DNA of 64,000 nt from Posidoniimonas corsicana. GTDB taxonomy: Bacteria > Planctomycetota > Planctomycetia > Pirellulales > Lacipirellulaceae. The translations under genes were made by a program, and so were the position numbers. Below are positions 1 to 7,938 of this stretch, piece after piece. Below the pieces are notes generated by a model. It was not told the DNA's origin and did not search any database. It saw only the letters and a list, made by a program, of their open reading frames with translations. The DNA lies in the NCBI RefSeq assembly GCF_007859765.1, contig NZ_SIHJ01000003.1, positions 1-64,000 on the forward strand, written 5' to 3'. Every line of letters begins with the position of its first letter. Position 1 is the first letter of the stretch.

Positions 1-121
1 GCTGAGGGAGCGTGAACTTCTTCGGGGCACGGTGATGCCAGTAACGACGCACCGTCCGACGACCCAGCTCGTGGGCGGCAAGCAGCAACGCGATGGGAGA
101 CTTCGTCGTTCGCACCCACAC
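1..121 (-). CDS. Possible N-terminal fragment of an IS transposase (cut by window edge)
   Basis: Reading leftward from a GTG at 121 (a second GTG lies at 115) gives an open frame to the window edge, with about 40 residues including LLLAAHELGRRTVRRYW and then HHRAPKKFTLPQ. The RYxxHRxPKxFTxPQ pattern resembles the N-terminal segment of DDE transposases of IS4/IS5-like elements as I remember them. The rest of the gene is outside the window, so the call cannot be completed. No terminal inverted repeat is visible to its right, although a hairpin repeat lies 60 bp away. Confidence 0.35.
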   Translation of the reverse strand, partial: MWVRTTKSPIALLLAAHELGRRTVRRYWHHRAPKKFTLPQ

Positions 122-180
122 CGTACGAAAACAACACTACCTACGGTTTAGCTAGCAACGATAAGATTTCTACAGAGCTA

Positions 181-224
181 GTTTTGTCCCCTTCGCTCGT
201 GTTTTTGGACAAAACGAATCGGAC
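181..224 (-). repeat. 44-bp hairpin repeat, copy 1
   Basis: The segment has outer arms GTTTTGTCC and GGACAAAAC around a loop ending in TCGTGTTTTT, followed by GAATCGGAC. Its reverse complement recurs at 5202-5245 with one mismatch in 44 bases. It lies between the left-edge transposase fragment and the Rho-N-like gene. Only the 44 bp are shared; flanks differ. It may be a REP-like dispersed element or a conserved transcription-termination hairpin. Confidence 0.75.
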
Positions 225-371
225 AGTATGGCGCCAAGCGGAGCCGCTTAGGCTGTCTCTCAGTTCACGGGACAGCGCCCTGCGGCGTTGGGTCGAAACT
301 GCGCCAATTGGCATAGCGGTTGCTCCCTCTGCGGATCGTCCGATTGGTTTCCGCGAACTAAGGAGCCCAGC

Positions 372-671
372 ATGCCCCCCGCCTGGAGTGACAAAGACGA
401 ACGCCAGTACGAGCACATCAAGCAGAATGCTCAGCAGCGCGGCAAGAGCGAGGAACGTGCCGAAGAGATTGCCGCCCGCACGGTGAACAAGCAGCGGCGC
501 AGTGAGGGCCGGACGCCGAACAAGACGACCCAAGGTACCGGCAACCCTAACACGGGGCTTGAGGACCGGACCGTCGACGAGCTCCGCAACCGCGCTGCTG
601 AGCTGCAGATCGAGGGGCGGAGCAAGATGAACAAGCAGGAGCTGGTCGACGCGATCCGCAGTAAGAATTAG
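372..671 (+). CDS. Small Rho-N / SAP-like domain protein
   Basis: A 99-residue protein, strongly charged. The N-terminal half (SDKDERQYEHIKQN, then RAEEIAARTVNK) matches the small family often annotated as 'plasmid stabilization protein' or Rho-termination-factor N-terminal domain protein. The C-terminal 35 residues (LEDRTVDELRNRAAEL...MNKQELVDAIR) have the helix-extended loop-helix pattern of Rho-N/SAP nucleic-acid binding domains. The ATG at 372 was chosen because AAGGAGC sits 8-10 bases upstream and the conserved MPPAWSDKDE start begins there; the longer frame from 288 adds unrelated residues. The true role is unknown; binding of DNA or RNA is inferred. Confidence 0.8.
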   Translation: MPPAWSDKDERQYEHIKQNAQQRGKSEERAEEIAARTVNKQRRSEGRTPNKTTQGTGNPNTGLEDRTVDELRNRAAELQIEGRSKMNKQELVDAIRSKN

Positions 672-707
672 GGCCGCAGCGATTGCCGTGCTTCATGGGC
701 AACGTGG

Positions 708-1397
708 CTAGGGGACCGCCTCGACCCAGACCATCAGCCCGTCGGTGGGGTTCATCTCAACCGTGCTGCCGCCGGGGACTTGCTTGCTCTTGCGGTGGCG
801 CAGCAGCACGAGCGGCTGATCGGGTTCGACCGTGACGGTGCCGTCCGAACCGGCGACCCGGCCGCCCCAGCCGACGTCGGTCTTGCCCTCGAGCCACCCG
901 GGAGGGTCAGTAAGGTAGCGCGTGGTGATCTGCCTGCCGGGCCCGTAGGTCAGCGCCCAGCGGTCCTGGCTCGCCTTGGCAAGCGCGAAGTTGAAGATGA
1001 AGGGCTCGCCGCCGGGCAGCGGCTGGCCACTGTTGTCGCGGAAGGGTTCGGCGTAGTGGACCCCGCCGGTTGGCATGCCCGACTCGGGGATCTCCGACGA
1101 GAGCGCCCAGGCGATCCGGTAGCGGCCGGTCGCGGGGAGCTGCAGCCGCCACCGCCAGACCATCGAGTCGTAGGCGGGCAGCTCGACCGCGTAGAGGTGG
1201 TCGTTGTCGGGGGCGTCGATGTAGTGCAGTTCGTTGCGGGCGGTGGTTAGTTCGGTCCGCACGCAACGGAGTTCGTGTGACGTCCGCCAGTGGGAGAGCG
1301 CAATCGCAACGATGGCCGTAACGAGCAGCAGGCCGCGGAGCGAGAAGCGGGGCGGGCCTCGGCGGACCGGGGGCGGGGTCGGTTCGGTTGGCTGCAC
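708..1397 (-). CDS. Conserved planctomycete single-pass membrane protein
   Basis: 229 residues. After a proline-rich N-terminus comes RFSLRGLLLVTAIVAIAL, the RFSLRxLL-type membrane anchor that recurs in many planctomycete proteins of unknown role. A short coiled segment follows (ELRCVRTELTTARNEL) and then a soluble domain of about 160 residues rich in aromatic and proline residues (VELPAYDSMVWRWRLQLP, PLVLLRHRK). The domain is probably outside the membrane. No catalytic motif is recognised. It stands alone on this strand. Confidence 0.7.
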   Translation of the reverse strand: MQPTEPTPPPVRRGPPRFSLRGLLLVTAIVAIALSHWRTSHELRCVRTELTTARNELHYIDAPDNDHLYAVELPAYDSMVWRWRLQLPATGRYRIAWALSSEIPESGMPTGGVHYAEPFRDNSGQPLPGGEPFIFNFALAKASQDRWALTYGPGRQITTRYLTDPPGWLEGKTDVGWGGRVAGSDGTVTVEPDQPLVLLRHRKSKQVPGGSTVEMNPTDGLMVWVEAVP

Positions 1398-1666
1398 GGC
1401 TTTCGGTCTGGCTGGGGATTAACCGCCAAGCTGGTGGTGGGCGGGGCAGGGGGGATGCCCCATAGTGTATGCGGGCGGAAGAGGCGGCGGGTACTCCGGG
1501 AGGGCGCCAGCACGGCGCAATATTTGCCTAGCTGTTGGCGTCTTGATACGATGATACGCTGGGGTTTTTGCGGCGGATGCGCGTCCCGTGGCCCAGCCCG
1601 GCGAGCCGTGAACACCACCTTGCCTTCCTAACTTCCCGGCGCGAAACGCGGTCCCTGGAGCGAGTG

Positions 1667-2701
1667 ATGTTTGGTGAGTCCACCGAACGATGGAGTCTGC
1701 CGCTGGGCAGCTGGCGCGGGATCCCGTTGCGGCTGCACCTGTCGCTCTTGGTGGTGGCGGTGGTGGTGACCGCCACGACGGCCACCAGCAACCCGGTGGG
1801 CGGAGCGATCCTGTTTGGCGTGGTGCTGCTGAGCGCGATGCTGCATGAGGCCGCGCACCGCGTCGCGGCCTACCGCCTGCACGGCGCCACCCAGCCGTTG
1901 ACGCTGACGCCCATCGGCGGGCTGCGGCTGCCGAGCGTGGCGTCCGACCCCGAGGCGCAGCTGCTGGTGGCGATGGTCGGCCCGCTGGTCAACCTGACGC
2001 TAGTAGTGATCTCCGCCGGCGCGTTGGCCTACACCACGAACAACCTGGCCGAGGTGTTCTCGCTCACGCTCCCGGCCGGGATGCTGACAGGCCCCCCAGC
2101 GGCCACGGCGCTCAAGTCCGCGCTGTGGGTCAACTGGCTGATGTTCCTGTCCAGCCTGATCCCCTGCTTCCCGTTCGATGCGGGCCCCGCGCTGCGGGCG
2201 CTGCTGTGGCCCATGCTGGGCCGCACGTCGGCCGATGTGTTCGTCGCCCAACTGGCGCGGGTGATCGGCTGGTCGCTGGTGGCGGCCGCGGTCATTGTGC
2301 TGCAGGCCGCCCCCGACTTGGCGGCGTTGGCTAGCACGCTGCTTGGCACGCTCGGCCTGCTGGTGGTCTGCAGTTCGCAGCACGAGCTGGCTCACGCTTC
2401 GCGAACGCCGGGAGTCGCGCTGAGCGGGTTGCTCGAGGGCGCCCCCCGCCCGGTTGGCGCTAAGCACGCGCCGTCGCGTCAGGCAGGCATCGCACTTGAA
2501 TCCGCGCCGGACGAACAGTGGCGGCCGCAGGGCCTGCTGGCGGCCGACGAGGAGCTCGACCCGCTCGAGGGCCCCGAGGAAGACGAGGTGGTCGACGACA
2601 TCCTCGCCAGGCTGCACACTCAGGGCGCCGAGGCGCTTTCCGAAGAGGACCGGCGGATCCTCCAGCGCGCCAGCCGACGGTACCGCCAGCGGCGGGGCTA
2701 A
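1667..2701 (+). CDS. Site-2-protease-like (M50) membrane metalloprotease
   Basis: 344 residues from ATG 1667, chosen because GGAG lies just upstream and because MFGESTERWSLPLGSWRGIP is a usual M50B start; the open frame from 1568 adds 33 unlikely residues. The zinc motif HEAAH is at residues 60-64, with a membrane helix before it, and the third ligand is likely Asp171 in IPCFPFDAGP. Family members cut membrane-bound substrates within the bilayer. The last 100 residues are soluble and acidic (DPLEGPEEDEVVDDILARL) and end in a basic tail. The substrate is unknown, and no anti-sigma factor gene is nearby. Confidence 0.85.
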   Translation: MFGESTERWSLPLGSWRGIPLRLHLSLLVVAVVVTATTATSNPVGGAILFGVVLLSAMLHEAAHRVAAYRLHGATQPLTLTPIGGLRLPSVASDPEAQLLVAMVGPLVNLTLVVISAGALAYTTNNLAEVFSLTLPAGMLTGPPAATALKSALWVNWLMFLSSLIPCFPFDAGPALRALLWPMLGRTSADVFVAQLARVIGWSLVAAAVIVLQAAPDLAALASTLLGTLGLLVVCSSQHELAHASRTPGVALSGLLEGAPRPVGAKHAPSRQAGIALESAPDEQWRPQGLLAADEELDPLEGPEEDEVVDDILARLHTQGAEALSEEDRRILQRASRRYRQRRG

Positions 2702-2879
2702 AAGGGTTGAGCCCGGACGCCGCCGGCCGCAGCACCGTCACCCCCCTCCCAACCGACAGGCCGAGCCGTCCGAAAGCGGTTCGGATGCCCGCCCGGCCCG
2801 GTGCCGCACACGCCGCGGTGTAGGCTTCTGATGGGTCCCACGGACGCGGACCCCGCCCCACCCCGCCACTTGTGCCGTC

Positions 2880-4580
2880 GTGCCTCGCTCTATTGCACCT
2901 CCCGCCGACCCCGCGCTCCCGGCCAGCAAGCCGCCGGGCACGCCCACGCCGTGGGCCGAGTCGCCGGACGTCGAGCCGCTGGTGCGGCGGCTGGAGAAGG
3001 CGTTCGGGCAGTCGTTCTTTGTGCTCGACACCGCCAACGACACCGTGCACCACACGTCGCCGGGCGATTTGCTGTTTGACGTGCACGCGCGGCTGCCGCT
3101 GTTCGACCAAGTGGCGCGGTCCGGCGTGCCGGAACTGGTCGAAGACTTCGCGCCGCTGATCACCCTGGCGGTCCCGCTCTACCTGAACGACACGCCGTCG
3201 GAGCGGGTGGCGGTCTCGACCTTCCTGACCACCACCGACTACGACGACCAGCAACTCGCCGCCGCCGCCCAGGCGCTCGGCGCCGCGCCGACCCAGGCCG
3301 CGGAGTGGGCTCTCGCCCGCGAGGCGTGGAACCCGCGGGGCGTGATCGAGCTCGCCAAGGCGCTCACCGTCGCCGCGGTGCAGAACGCGGTGGCCGCCGA
3401 ACAGCGGGAGCGGATGGCGGAGGTCTCGTCGCACCTGCTGAGCACGTTCGACGAGCTGAACATGCTGCACCGGCTGACCGAGCGGCTGTCGATCGCCAGC
3501 TCCGAGGCCGAGCTCGGCAGCCAGGCCATCCAGTGGCTGGCCGACGTCGTGCCCGTCGAGGGCATCGTCATCGCCAACCTCCCCCGCGAATCGCACCGCG
3601 CCGACGCCGACGAGCAAACCCCGCCGCTCACCATCGCGCAGAGCTTCGGCCCCGCCCGGCTGTCGGCGGAGGACCTGCCCCCGCTGCTCGACCGCCTCGG
3701 GCCGCAGGCCCGGCACACGTGCGTCGTGCTGAACGCGACCGACACCGCCAGCGGCGACTGGCCGGCGCCTGGCGTGCGCCAGCTGATCTGCGTGCCGGTC
3801 CGCAACGGCGACCACACCCTCGGCTGGGTGCTGGCGTTCAACCACACCGGCGCCGACTCCGACCGGGCCTTCGGCACCGTCGAGGCCAGCCTGGTCTCGA
3901 GCGTGGCCGCCATCCTCGGCGTCCACGCGGGCAACTGCCGGCTGTTCGAGGAGCAGAAGGAGTTCTTCTCCGCGATGGTCCGCGCGCTCAGCTCCGCGAT
4001 CGACGCCAAGGACCCCTACACGTCGGGCCACAGCGAGCGCGTCGCCGAGCTGTCCGTCTGCCTGGCCGAGGAGCTGGGCTGCGGCAAGGCCGAGGTCCAA
4101 ACCCTCTACCTGGCCGGCCTGCTGCACGACATCGGCAAGATCGGCATCGAGGACCAGGTGCTCCGCAAAGTGGGCCGGCTCACCGAGGCCGAGTACGAAC
4201 ACATCAAAACCCACCCCGAGCTGGGACACCGGATCCTGCGGGGCATCAAGCAACTCGACGAGGTGCTGCCGATCGTGCTGCACCACCACGAGGCCTGGGA
4301 CGGAACCGGCTACCCCGCCGGTCTGACCGGCGAGGAGTGCCCCCGCCTGGCCCGCATCCTGGCCGTGGCCGACTCGATCGACGCCATGGGCAGCGACCGG
4401 CCCTACCGCGCGGGGATGCCCGACGAGAAGCTCGACGAGATCCTCCACAGCGGTGCCGGCCGGCAGTGGGACGCCGAGGTGATCGACGCCGTGTTCCGCG
4501 TCCGCAATCAGGTCCGCGCCATCTGCCGGTCCGGCCATCCGCCCGCCACGCCCGCCTTCGCGCAGGCGTGGCACATCTAG
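2880..4580 (+). CDS. GAF-HD-GYP cyclic-di-GMP phosphodiesterase
   Basis: 566 residues from a GTG start. The N-terminal 140 residues have no family I can name. A GAF-like domain follows at about 180-350 (HRLTERLSIASSEAELGSQA... to VSSVAAILGVHAGN). The C-terminal HD-GYP domain has all expected signatures: His384 (HSERV), HD 416-417 in HDIGK, the HHHE cluster and GTGYP with GYP at 477-479. Such proteins hydrolyse c-di-GMP, here presumably under control of the GAF domain. No membrane segment is seen, so it should be cytoplasmic. It belongs to the same signalling theme as the two HD-GYP genes at 58.9 and 60.5 kb but is not closely similar to them outside the catalytic domain. Confidence 0.9.
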   Translation: MPRSIAPPADPALPASKPPGTPTPWAESPDVEPLVRRLEKAFGQSFFVLDTANDTVHHTSPGDLLFDVHARLPLFDQVARSGVPELVEDFAPLITLAVPLYLNDTPSERVAVSTFLTTTDYDDQQLAAAAQALGAAPTQAAEWALAREAWNPRGVIELAKALTVAAVQNAVAAEQRERMAEVSSHLLSTFDELNMLHRLTERLSIASSEAELGSQAIQWLADVVPVEGIVIANLPRESHRADADEQTPPLTIAQSFGPARLSAEDLPPLLDRLGPQARHTCVVLNATDTASGDWPAPGVRQLICVPVRNGDHTLGWVLAFNHTGADSDRAFGTVEASLVSSVAAILGVHAGNCRLFEEQKEFFSAMVRALSSAIDAKDPYTSGHSERVAELSVCLAEELGCGKAEVQTLYLAGLLHDIGKIGIEDQVLRKVGRLTEAEYEHIKTHPELGHRILRGIKQLDEVLPIVLHHHEAWDGTGYPAGLTGEECPRLARILAVADSIDAMGSDRPYRAGMPDEKLDEILHSGAGRQWDAEVIDAVFRVRNQVRAICRSGHPPATPAFAQAWHI

Positions 4581-4627
4581 GCCACGGCCGATTCCGCCGC
4601 CACGCGGCATCCGCCATACTCTACAGT

Positions 4628-5116
4628 ATGGCCCGCCAAGAGATCCCCCGCGAAGACCTGCTGCGCGACGCACGGGCGTTGGTCGTGCGCGGCGAGCTGC
4701 GTGTGCAGGACCTCGCCGAGCACGTGGTGATCGGGTTCCGCGCGAACGGAGCGGCGAGCGTCTACTTCGGCGAGGACCCGGCGCTGCACTTCACCTCCGA
4801 CTGCCGCCTGCGCCGCGCGTTCATCGACAACGACCTCTACAAGGCGGTCGACGCACGCCTGGTCCGCATGCGGCGGGTCCGCACCAAGGGCGAGGTGCAG
4901 CTGCAGAGCCGGCCGCTGACCGATACCGAGCAGCAGGAACTGCTCGACCAACTCAGGGCGCAGCTCACGCGGCTCGAGCAGTCGCTCGCCTCCCGCGCGT
5001 ACACGCTGGTCGGCCAGATCCCCTCCGACGGCGACCTCCCCGCCCGCGCGCAGGGCTGGCTCAGCGCCGCCACTGCCCGACCGATCGCCGTCGCCGACAA
5101 CCCCAACGCAGCCTAG
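4628..5116 (+). CDS. Conserved hypothetical protein, 162 aa
   Basis: A soluble protein of 162 residues starting MARQEIPREDLLRDARAL. The frame is open further upstream but that part is the shadow of the HD-GYP gene, which ends 47 bp earlier; ATG 4628 is the sensible start. It is arginine- and leucine-rich, with a long helical section near residues 95-125 (TDTEQQELLDQLRAQLTRLE) that may form a coiled coil. No motif allows a function. Same strand and close spacing suggest co-transcription with the phosphodiesterase gene. Confidence 0.7.
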   Translation: MARQEIPREDLLRDARALVVRGELRVQDLAEHVVIGFRANGAASVYFGEDPALHFTSDCRLRRAFIDNDLYKAVDARLVRMRRVRTKGEVQLQSRPLTDTEQQELLDQLRAQLTRLEQSLASRAYTLVGQIPSDGDLPARAQGWLSAATARPIAVADNPNAA

Positions 5117-5201
5117 CCGCGGCCCGACCGTGCCCAGGCCCGACCCCTCCTGGGATAGCTACTCCATCCGGCTCTCCTTTCGATTGTGCTGAATCGGTTC
5201 C

Positions 5202-5245
5202 GTCCGATTCGTTTTGTCCAAAAACACGAGCGAAGCGGACAAAAC
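5202..5245 (+). repeat. 44-bp hairpin repeat, copy 2 (inverted relative to copy 1)
   Basis: It starts GTCCGATTC and contains GTTTTGTCC ... GGACAAAAC arms around AAAAACACGAGCGAAGC. It is the reverse complement of 181-224 with one change (C for G in the lower arm). Just upstream, GAATCGG at 5191-5197 can pair with CCGATTC at 5204-5210, giving a second nested dyad that copy 1 lacks. It lies 85 bp after the stop of the hypothetical gene and could serve as a terminator hairpin there. Confidence 0.75.
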
Positions 5246-5729
5246 TCGGGGCCTATCTCTCCCTGGATTGTCGTAAGTGCTTTTCAGTTCATCAGTTGCT
5301 CGAAGCGCCCCCCAAAAGGCCGCCAGAGTTGTGTCCGATCGCGTCCGCACCAGGGGACCAATCGGACAACACGCCGCCGCCCGCCGCCACGCAAACCAAC
5401 CGCGCAGCAGCCACCACAGGCGCCGCCCGCATTGAGCCCGCCCGCTGAAAGAGCACACCGCCGACCACCCCTCATTGGATCACAGCAGGTGGCCGGTTTC
5501 TACAAGAATCCGCGCCTGAGTTGGAACCATACAGCACCATTGCCGCGGAGCGACTAGCTGAGCCTCCGCCTAGACCCCGCGCAGGACGATGAAGCCGGTG
5601 CACTTTCGGGCGTCCCGAATCTGACCGAGATTGTGACAACCTCAGCGAGTTCGCTGCCGCCCTCCGGCGCCGCGGCCGATGCATCCTCAGCCCGATACAG
5701 CAGGCTCTTCGCTACCCACCACTATCCGA
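5246..5729. other. Gene-free stretch before the lower-GC block
   Basis: No frame here has a plausible start, composition or motif. The one long frame (5186-5557, plus) runs through the hairpin repeat and codes a proline/arginine-rich string typical of shadow frames. The 3' side is the downstream flank of the TetR gene, whose stop is at 5730. No clear intrinsic terminator was found. Confidence 0.5.
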
Positions 5730-6287
5730 CTACTCAACTGCAATCGAGTCGATAAAGGTGGCAGCAGCCTTCTTGAACGCCCGAGGTTCGCCTTTGGCCC
5801 GGCAGAGAGACTGCAAGCCTTGCAGCATGGCAAAAAATGTCATCGCGGCGTGCTTGGCATCTCCTTCGAAGTCGAGAGAACCTTCCTCTAGTCCTTGAGC
5901 GAAGATCATCTCGAAGCGCCCGATTGCTCCCTCGGCCGCTTTTCGCAATTCACCCGCCGCATCCTCTGAAAGCGAGTCCATCCCACCTCCCAGGGCCGCC
6001 ATGAGGCAGGGTCGTCCTTCCTTCAGGCCGTCTTCAAAAATCTTGGCCACCGCTCGCAGTTTCTCGGGTGCACGAGCGTCTCTCTCGACGACTGCAGCGT
6101 ACCTAGGCCCGTGTTTCGTGCTACAGCGGTCAATCAGCGCCAGAGTCAACTCCTCCTTGTTCTTGACGTGGTGGAAAAGACTCGGCTTTCGCAGGCCAAC
6201 AGCGTCCGCCAGGTCCTGGAACGTCACGGCGTTTAGGCCGCGGCTCTGGACCAAGGATTCAGCTGCTTCGAGGATTTTTTCTTTCAC
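5730..6287 (-). CDS. TetR/AcrR-family transcriptional regulator
   Basis: 185 residues. The N-terminal helix-turn-helix is clear: ILEAAESLVQSRGLNAVTFQDLADAVGLRKPSLFHHVKNKEEL at residues 5-47. The C-terminal ligand domain (RPCLMAALGGGMDSL, FAQGLEEGSLDFEGD) is of the TetR_C type found in regulators near aldehyde or xenobiotic genes. It is divergent from the aldehyde dehydrogenase gene, and two related palindromes lie between them, so it very likely represses itself and the rightward operon until an effector binds. Codon use is less GC-rich than in the flanking genes. Confidence 0.93.
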   Translation of the reverse strand: MKEKILEAAESLVQSRGLNAVTFQDLADAVGLRKPSLFHHVKNKEELTLALIDRCSTKHGPRYAAVVERDARAPEKLRAVAKIFEDGLKEGRPCLMAALGGGMDSLSEDAAGELRKAAEGAIGRFEMIFAQGLEEGSLDFEGDAKHAAMTFFAMLQGLQSLCRAKGEPRAFKKAAATFIDSIAVE

Positions 6288-6298
6288 GCAACAATCCT

Positions 6299-6312
6299 AC
6301 CAACTGGTTGGT
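6299..6312. promoter_or_regulatory. Probable TetR operator 1
   Basis: ACCAAC-TG-GTTGGT is a perfect 6-bp dyad with a 2-bp centre, 11 bp upstream of the TetR start codon. The 12-base core CTACCAACTGGT (from 6297) recurs in operator 2 on the opposite strand. Binding by the neighbouring TetR protein is inferred from position and symmetry. Confidence 0.75.
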
Positions 6313-6342
6313 TGACAGGCAAGCGGCAAATGCGCATTCTAC

Positions 6343-6356
6343 CTACCAGTTGGTAG
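6343..6356. promoter_or_regulatory. Probable TetR operator 2
   Basis: CTACCA-GT-TGGTAG is a perfect 6-bp dyad with a 2-bp centre, 56 bp upstream of the aldehyde dehydrogenase start. Its complement, CTACCAACTGGTAG, shares CTACCAACTGGT with operator 1. The centres are 44 bp apart, about four helical turns, which would place two dimers on one face of the DNA. Confidence 0.75.
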
Positions 6357-6412
6357 ACTCGGTGGGCTCGATGCCCGAAAGCCTTTGTATTCCCACGAAA
6401 AAGGAGGTCCCA

Positions 6413-7816
6413 ATGGCCGCGACAGCAACTGCAGCAAGCCCGACGCTCAAGTCCGTGAATCCGTACAACGGCGAGGTCCTGAAGACTTACGACGAGATGT
6501 CACCTGAAGAAGTTGATGCCGCGATTGCGAAGGCCGATGAGGCGTTTCGCGAATGGCGCGAGACCAGCTTCGAGCATCGTGCTGGCGTTCTCCGTCGCGT
6601 CGCTGAGCTGCTTCGCGAGCGTCGCGAGGAACTGGCGACCATCATGACGCTGGAGATGGGCAAGAAGATTGAAGACGCACGCCCGGAGATCGACCTCTGT
6701 GCCACGATCTTCGACTACTACGCGGACAATGGTGAGAGAATTCTCGCTCCAAAGGAATACGACACGGCGGAAGGCAAAGGGACTCTCGTCAACCAGCCTC
6801 TGGGCATCGTTTACGGCATTCAGCCGTGGAATTTCCCATTCTATCAGCCGTCGCGCGTGGCTGCTCCGCAGTTGATGGCAGGCAACGTCGTTCTCACTAA
6901 GCACGCCTCGAACGTGCCGCAGTCTGCCGAGGCGTTTGACCAGTTGCTCAAGGATGCCGGAGTACCCGAGGGGGTGCATACGAATCTGCAACTCTCGGCT
7001 CGCAACGCCGGAAGCATTATTGACGACGACCGCGTCGTGGGCGTCGCCTTCACGGGGAGCAATAAGGGCGGCGCCGCGGTTGCCGAACAGGCCGGCCGCA
7101 ACGTCAAGAAGACGGTGATGGAACTCGGCGGTGTTGATCCCTTCATTGTGCTTGACGACGCCGATATGGACGCCACCATCGAAAGATTTATGATCGGCAA
7201 ACTGCTGTGCGCAGGCCAAATCTGCATCGCTGCTAAGCGGATAATCCTCGACGAATCAATCGCTGAAGAGTTCCTCAACCGCGCGACGAAGCGGTTCGCT
7301 GAATTGAAGCCCGGCGATCCATTGGATCAAGCTACCGGCTACGGCCCGGTCTGCAATGAGAAGGCCGCGATTCAGCTCGAAAAGCAGATCAACGATTCGG
7401 TCGCAGCAGGCGCCAAGATTCTCGTCGGTGGCAATCGTGACGGCGCGTTCATCGAGCCGACCATCATGACCGACATTCCGAAGGGATCTCCCGCAGACTG
7501 CGAAGAGCTGTTTGGTCCTGTCGCCATCATCCACATCGCCAAGGACGAGGAGGATGCAATCCGGATCGCGAACGACAGCGACTTCGGTTTGGGCGGCTCA
7601 GTCCACACCAACGACCTCGAACGCGGACGCCGTGTTGCGGAGCGGATTGAGTCGGGCACGTGCTTTGTCAATCAGATTTCGTGGACCTATGCCAGCATGC
7701 CGATGGGCGGCGTGAAGATGTCCGGTTACGGCCGTGAACTCGCAGACCTCGGCATCATGGAATTCGTGAACCAGAAGCTGATCAGCGTCTTCGACAAGGA
7801 CCACACTTCTCTGTGA
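6413..7816 (+). CDS. NAD(P)-dependent aldehyde dehydrogenase (succinate-semialdehyde dehydrogenase-like, YneI type)
   Basis: 467 residues from ATG 6413, chosen for the strong AAGGAGG six bases upstream; the longer frame from 6308 would run through the operators. The family landmarks are present: GIQPWNFP, the cofactor motif FTGSNKGG, catalytic Glu237 in MELGGVDPF and catalytic Cys271 in AGQICIAAKR. The ELGG-x-DPFIVLDDAD pattern is that of the Sad/YneI branch, but with Val where I expect Ser. It oxidises an aldehyde to an acid; the substrate is not certain. It is the first gene of a rightward operon under the TetR palindromes, followed by an alcohol dehydrogenase. Confidence 0.9.
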   Translation: MAATATAASPTLKSVNPYNGEVLKTYDEMSPEEVDAAIAKADEAFREWRETSFEHRAGVLRRVAELLRERREELATIMTLEMGKKIEDARPEIDLCATIFDYYADNGERILAPKEYDTAEGKGTLVNQPLGIVYGIQPWNFPFYQPSRVAAPQLMAGNVVLTKHASNVPQSAEAFDQLLKDAGVPEGVHTNLQLSARNAGSIIDDDRVVGVAFTGSNKGGAAVAEQAGRNVKKTVMELGGVDPFIVLDDADMDATIERFMIGKLLCAGQICIAAKRIILDESIAEEFLNRATKRFAELKPGDPLDQATGYGPVCNEKAAIQLEKQINDSVAAGAKILVGGNRDGAFIEPTIMTDIPKGSPADCEELFGPVAIIHIAKDEEDAIRIANDSDFGLGGSVHTNDLERGRRVAERIESGTCFVNQISWTYASMPMGGVKMSGYGRELADLGIMEFVNQKLISVFDKDHTSL

Positions 7817-7938
7817 GCCGACTCAGCAGTTCGTAGCTCCAAGCTTGGCGGTCCACTGGCCGCCGAGCTTGGCAAGCTACCGAATCGTGGTACTGTCGCC
7901 TGAATCACCAGTCACCGATATCGCACAGGAGCAAACAA

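Noticed and set aside
2460-4673. Long minus-strand frame of 737 codons over the HD-GYP gene
   Set aside because: It is a shadow: composed of Ala, Arg, Gly and Val runs with no domain, opposite to a protein with full HD-GYP motifs. GC-rich genes give such frames often; the same holds for 12126-14219 minus, 36558-38840 plus, 40465-42912 plus and 55273-57048 minus.
5186-5557. 123-codon frame through hairpin copy 2
   Set aside because: It runs through the repeat, is rich in Pro and Arg, and has no ribosome site or motif.
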